Source: Chitinispirillales bacterium (lineage in GTDB: Bacteria; Fibrobacterota; Chitinivibrionia; Chitinivibrionales; Chitinispirillaceae). From it: a stretch of DNA of 5,973 bases. A program made the position numbers and the translations under genes. Numbering within the stretch: the stretch's first letter is position 1; every line of letters starts with the position of its first letter. This document shows positions 4,699-5,973 of the stretch, in pieces. The notes below the pieces were generated by a model. That model saw only the letters and a program-made list of their open reading frames with translations. It ran no database searches and was not told the DNA's origin. The stretch lies in the NCBI GenBank assembly GCA_031254445.1, contig JAIRUL010000028.1, positions 1 to 5,973 on the forward strand, in the 5' to 3' direction.

Positions 4699-5973
4699 AC
4701 GCGTATCGCCGCGTGATACTCCTGCAATGAATATATCGCCGTTTCCTTGCTCTTTTTGTCCGCTATCCCGTTGACAGCCGCTTTCGCTGCGGCTAATGTG
4801 GTGATGTACGGCAATTTGTGTTTTACCGCCGCTTTGCGGATGTAGGAATCGTCGTGCTGGCTCTTTTTGCCTATGGGGGTGTTGATTATTAGCTGTATGT
4901 CTTTGTTGGCTATTAGGTCTAAAATATTGGGGCGGCTTTCGTGCAGTTTGTTTACCGGTTTGCTGCCTACGCCGTTCTTATTTAGGAACTCGCGCGTGCC
5001 CTCTGTGGCATATATCCCGAAACCTAATTCTTGGAACCTACGCGCAGTATCAATTACCTCCGCCTCCCGGTTTGACACGCTTATCAGCACGTTGCCGCCA
5101 AACGGCAATGTCTGGTTCGCGGCCTCCTCGGCCTTGAAGAACGCTAGGCCGAATTCTTCGGCCATGCCCAAGACCTCCCCGGTCGAACGCATCTCTGGGC
5201 CGAGGATCGGGTCTACCTCGGGGAACATTGAGAACGGGAGCACGGCCTCCTTTACGCCGTAATGCGGGATGTCGTTGCGGCGCAAATTGTGCGCGGAAAT
5301 CATCTGGCCCATCATCACCCGAGTTGCTATCGAAGCCATCTCTATGCCGCATACCTTCGACACGATGGGAACGGTGCGCGACGCGCGCGGGTTGGCTTCC
5401 AGCACATAAACCTTGCCGCCGGCGATCGCGTACTGCATGTTCATCAGGCCGACCACGCCTAGCTCCTTGGCGATTCTCGCGGTGTAATTGTAGATTGTCT
5501 CCACGTGCTCGGCAGGGATGCTCACGGGCGGGATGACGCATGCGGAATCGCCTGAGTGGATGCCGGCCTGCTCGATGTGTTCCATGACTGCGGGGACGAA
5601 AACCTCCTTGCCGTCGCTCAGCGCGTCGGCCTCGGCCTCGATGGCGTCCTCCAAGAATTTGTCGATTAGTATGGGGCGCTCTGGCGTTACGCCAGCGGCT
5701 AAACCCATATACGTTTTAAGCATTTCGCCGTCGTGCACGACCTCCATGCCGCGGCCGCCAAGGACGTAGGAGGGGCGCACCATTACCGGATACCCTATTT
5801 TCTCCGCCGCGTAGAGCGCTTCGCCCACCGTCACAGCCATGCCAGATGAGGGCATCGGGACGCCGAGCGTCTCCATCATACCGTTAAAACGATCCCTATC
5901 CTCGGCGAGGTCGATAACGTCCGGCGGCGTCCCCAAAATCTTCACGCCGGCCTCGGCAAGTTTAGCGGCGAGG
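4695..5973 (-). CDS. carB: Carbamoyl-phosphate synthase large subunit CarB, C-terminal part (5' end outside window)
   Basis: CarB makes carbamoyl phosphate from bicarbonate, ATP and glutamine-derived ammonia, feeding arginine and pyrimidine synthesis. The frame is open to the window edge. The residues before the GTG at 5943-5945 (LAAKLAEAG) continue the typical CarB sequence, so that GTG is an internal valine codon, not a start. About 425 of the usual ~1,070 residues are present. They cover most of the second ATP-grasp half and the allosteric MGS-like domain. Visible motifs, in order: VKILGTPPDVIDLAEDRDRF, VMVRPSYVLGGRGMEVV, HIEQAGIHSGDSACVIPP, YVLEANPRASRTVP and SKVCGIEMASIA. The MGS-like domain runs from about VLISVSNREAEV through YATEGT and NTPIGK to ITTLAAAKAAV. 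No frameshift or lost motif is seen. Its TAG stop (4695-4697) overlaps the stop of the convergent plus-strand gene. Confidence 0.97.
   Translation of the reverse strand, partial: LAAKLAEAGVKILGTPPDVIDLAEDRDRFNGMMETLGVPMPSSGMAVTVGEALYAAEKIGYPVMVRPSYVLGGRGMEVVHDGEMLKTYMGLAAGVTPERPILIDKFLEDAIEAEADALSDGKEVFVPAVMEHIEQAGIHSGDSACVIPPVSIPAEHVETIYNYTARIAKELGVVGLMNMQYAIAGGKVYVLEANPRASRTVPIVSKVCGIEMASIATRVMMGQMISAHNLRRNDIPHYGVKEAVLPFSMFPEVDPILGPEMRSTGEVLGMAEEFGLAFFKAEEAANQTLPFGGNVLISVSNREAEVIDTARRFQELGFGIYATEGTREFLNKNGVGSKPVNKLHESRPNILDLIANKDIQLIINTPIGKKSQHDDSYIRKAAVKHKLPYITTLAAAKAAVNGIADKKSKETAIYSLQEYHAAIRV

Noticed and set aside
5943..5945. GTG as the start codon of a 416-residue protein
   Set aside because: The frame stays open to the window edge and the preceding residues (LAAKLAEAG) continue the CarB family sequence, so the gene is cut by the window.

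Overview
The window carries a five-gene plus-strand block for molybdate uptake and an apparently nitrogenase-linked function. It faces the 3' part of a convergent carB gene on the minus strand. The organism is most likely a Bacillota (Clostridia-type) bacterium. The evidence is the lipoprotein form of ModA with a lipobox, strong AGGAGG-type ribosome binding sites, and the combination modA-modB-modC followed by an AnfO-family gene. This placement is inference; no rRNA or other decisive marker is present. Coding DNA is clearly GC-rich, while the spaces around modA are very AT-rich and packed with repeats.

Layout. Positions 1-200 are a repeat region with no gene. modA (261-1058) encodes the molybdate-binding lipoprotein. 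Positions 1059-1571 are a 513-base non-coding repeat island. It holds two 79-bp tandem repeats with RNA-like hairpins, a 77-bp segment that is a perfect inverted copy of positions 19-95, two further GC-rich hairpins, and seven 9-bp tandem units running almost to the modB start codon. Then follow modB (1572-2234, permease), modC (2237-3298, ATPase), an AnfO-family gene (3295-3912) and a gene of unknown function (3913-4698), all tightly spaced or overlapping. The carB 3' part (4695 to the window edge, minus strand) overlaps the last plus-strand gene by four bases.

How the genes work together. ModA captures molybdate outside the membrane, a ModB dimer forms the channel and ModC drives transport with ATP. 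The AnfO family is named for an accessory gene of Fe-only nitrogenase. Its translational coupling to modC suggests that molybdate supply and nitrogenase (or another metalloenzyme) assembly are co-expressed. The last gene encodes a MORN-like repeat protein ending in a four-cysteine cluster. Its position makes it a candidate new member of this pathway. CarB belongs to arginine and pyrimidine synthesis and looks unrelated.

The most unusual parts are the inverted repeat system that brackets modA and separates it from its own permease genes, and the uncharacterised AnfO-family plus cysteine-tailed repeat protein pair.
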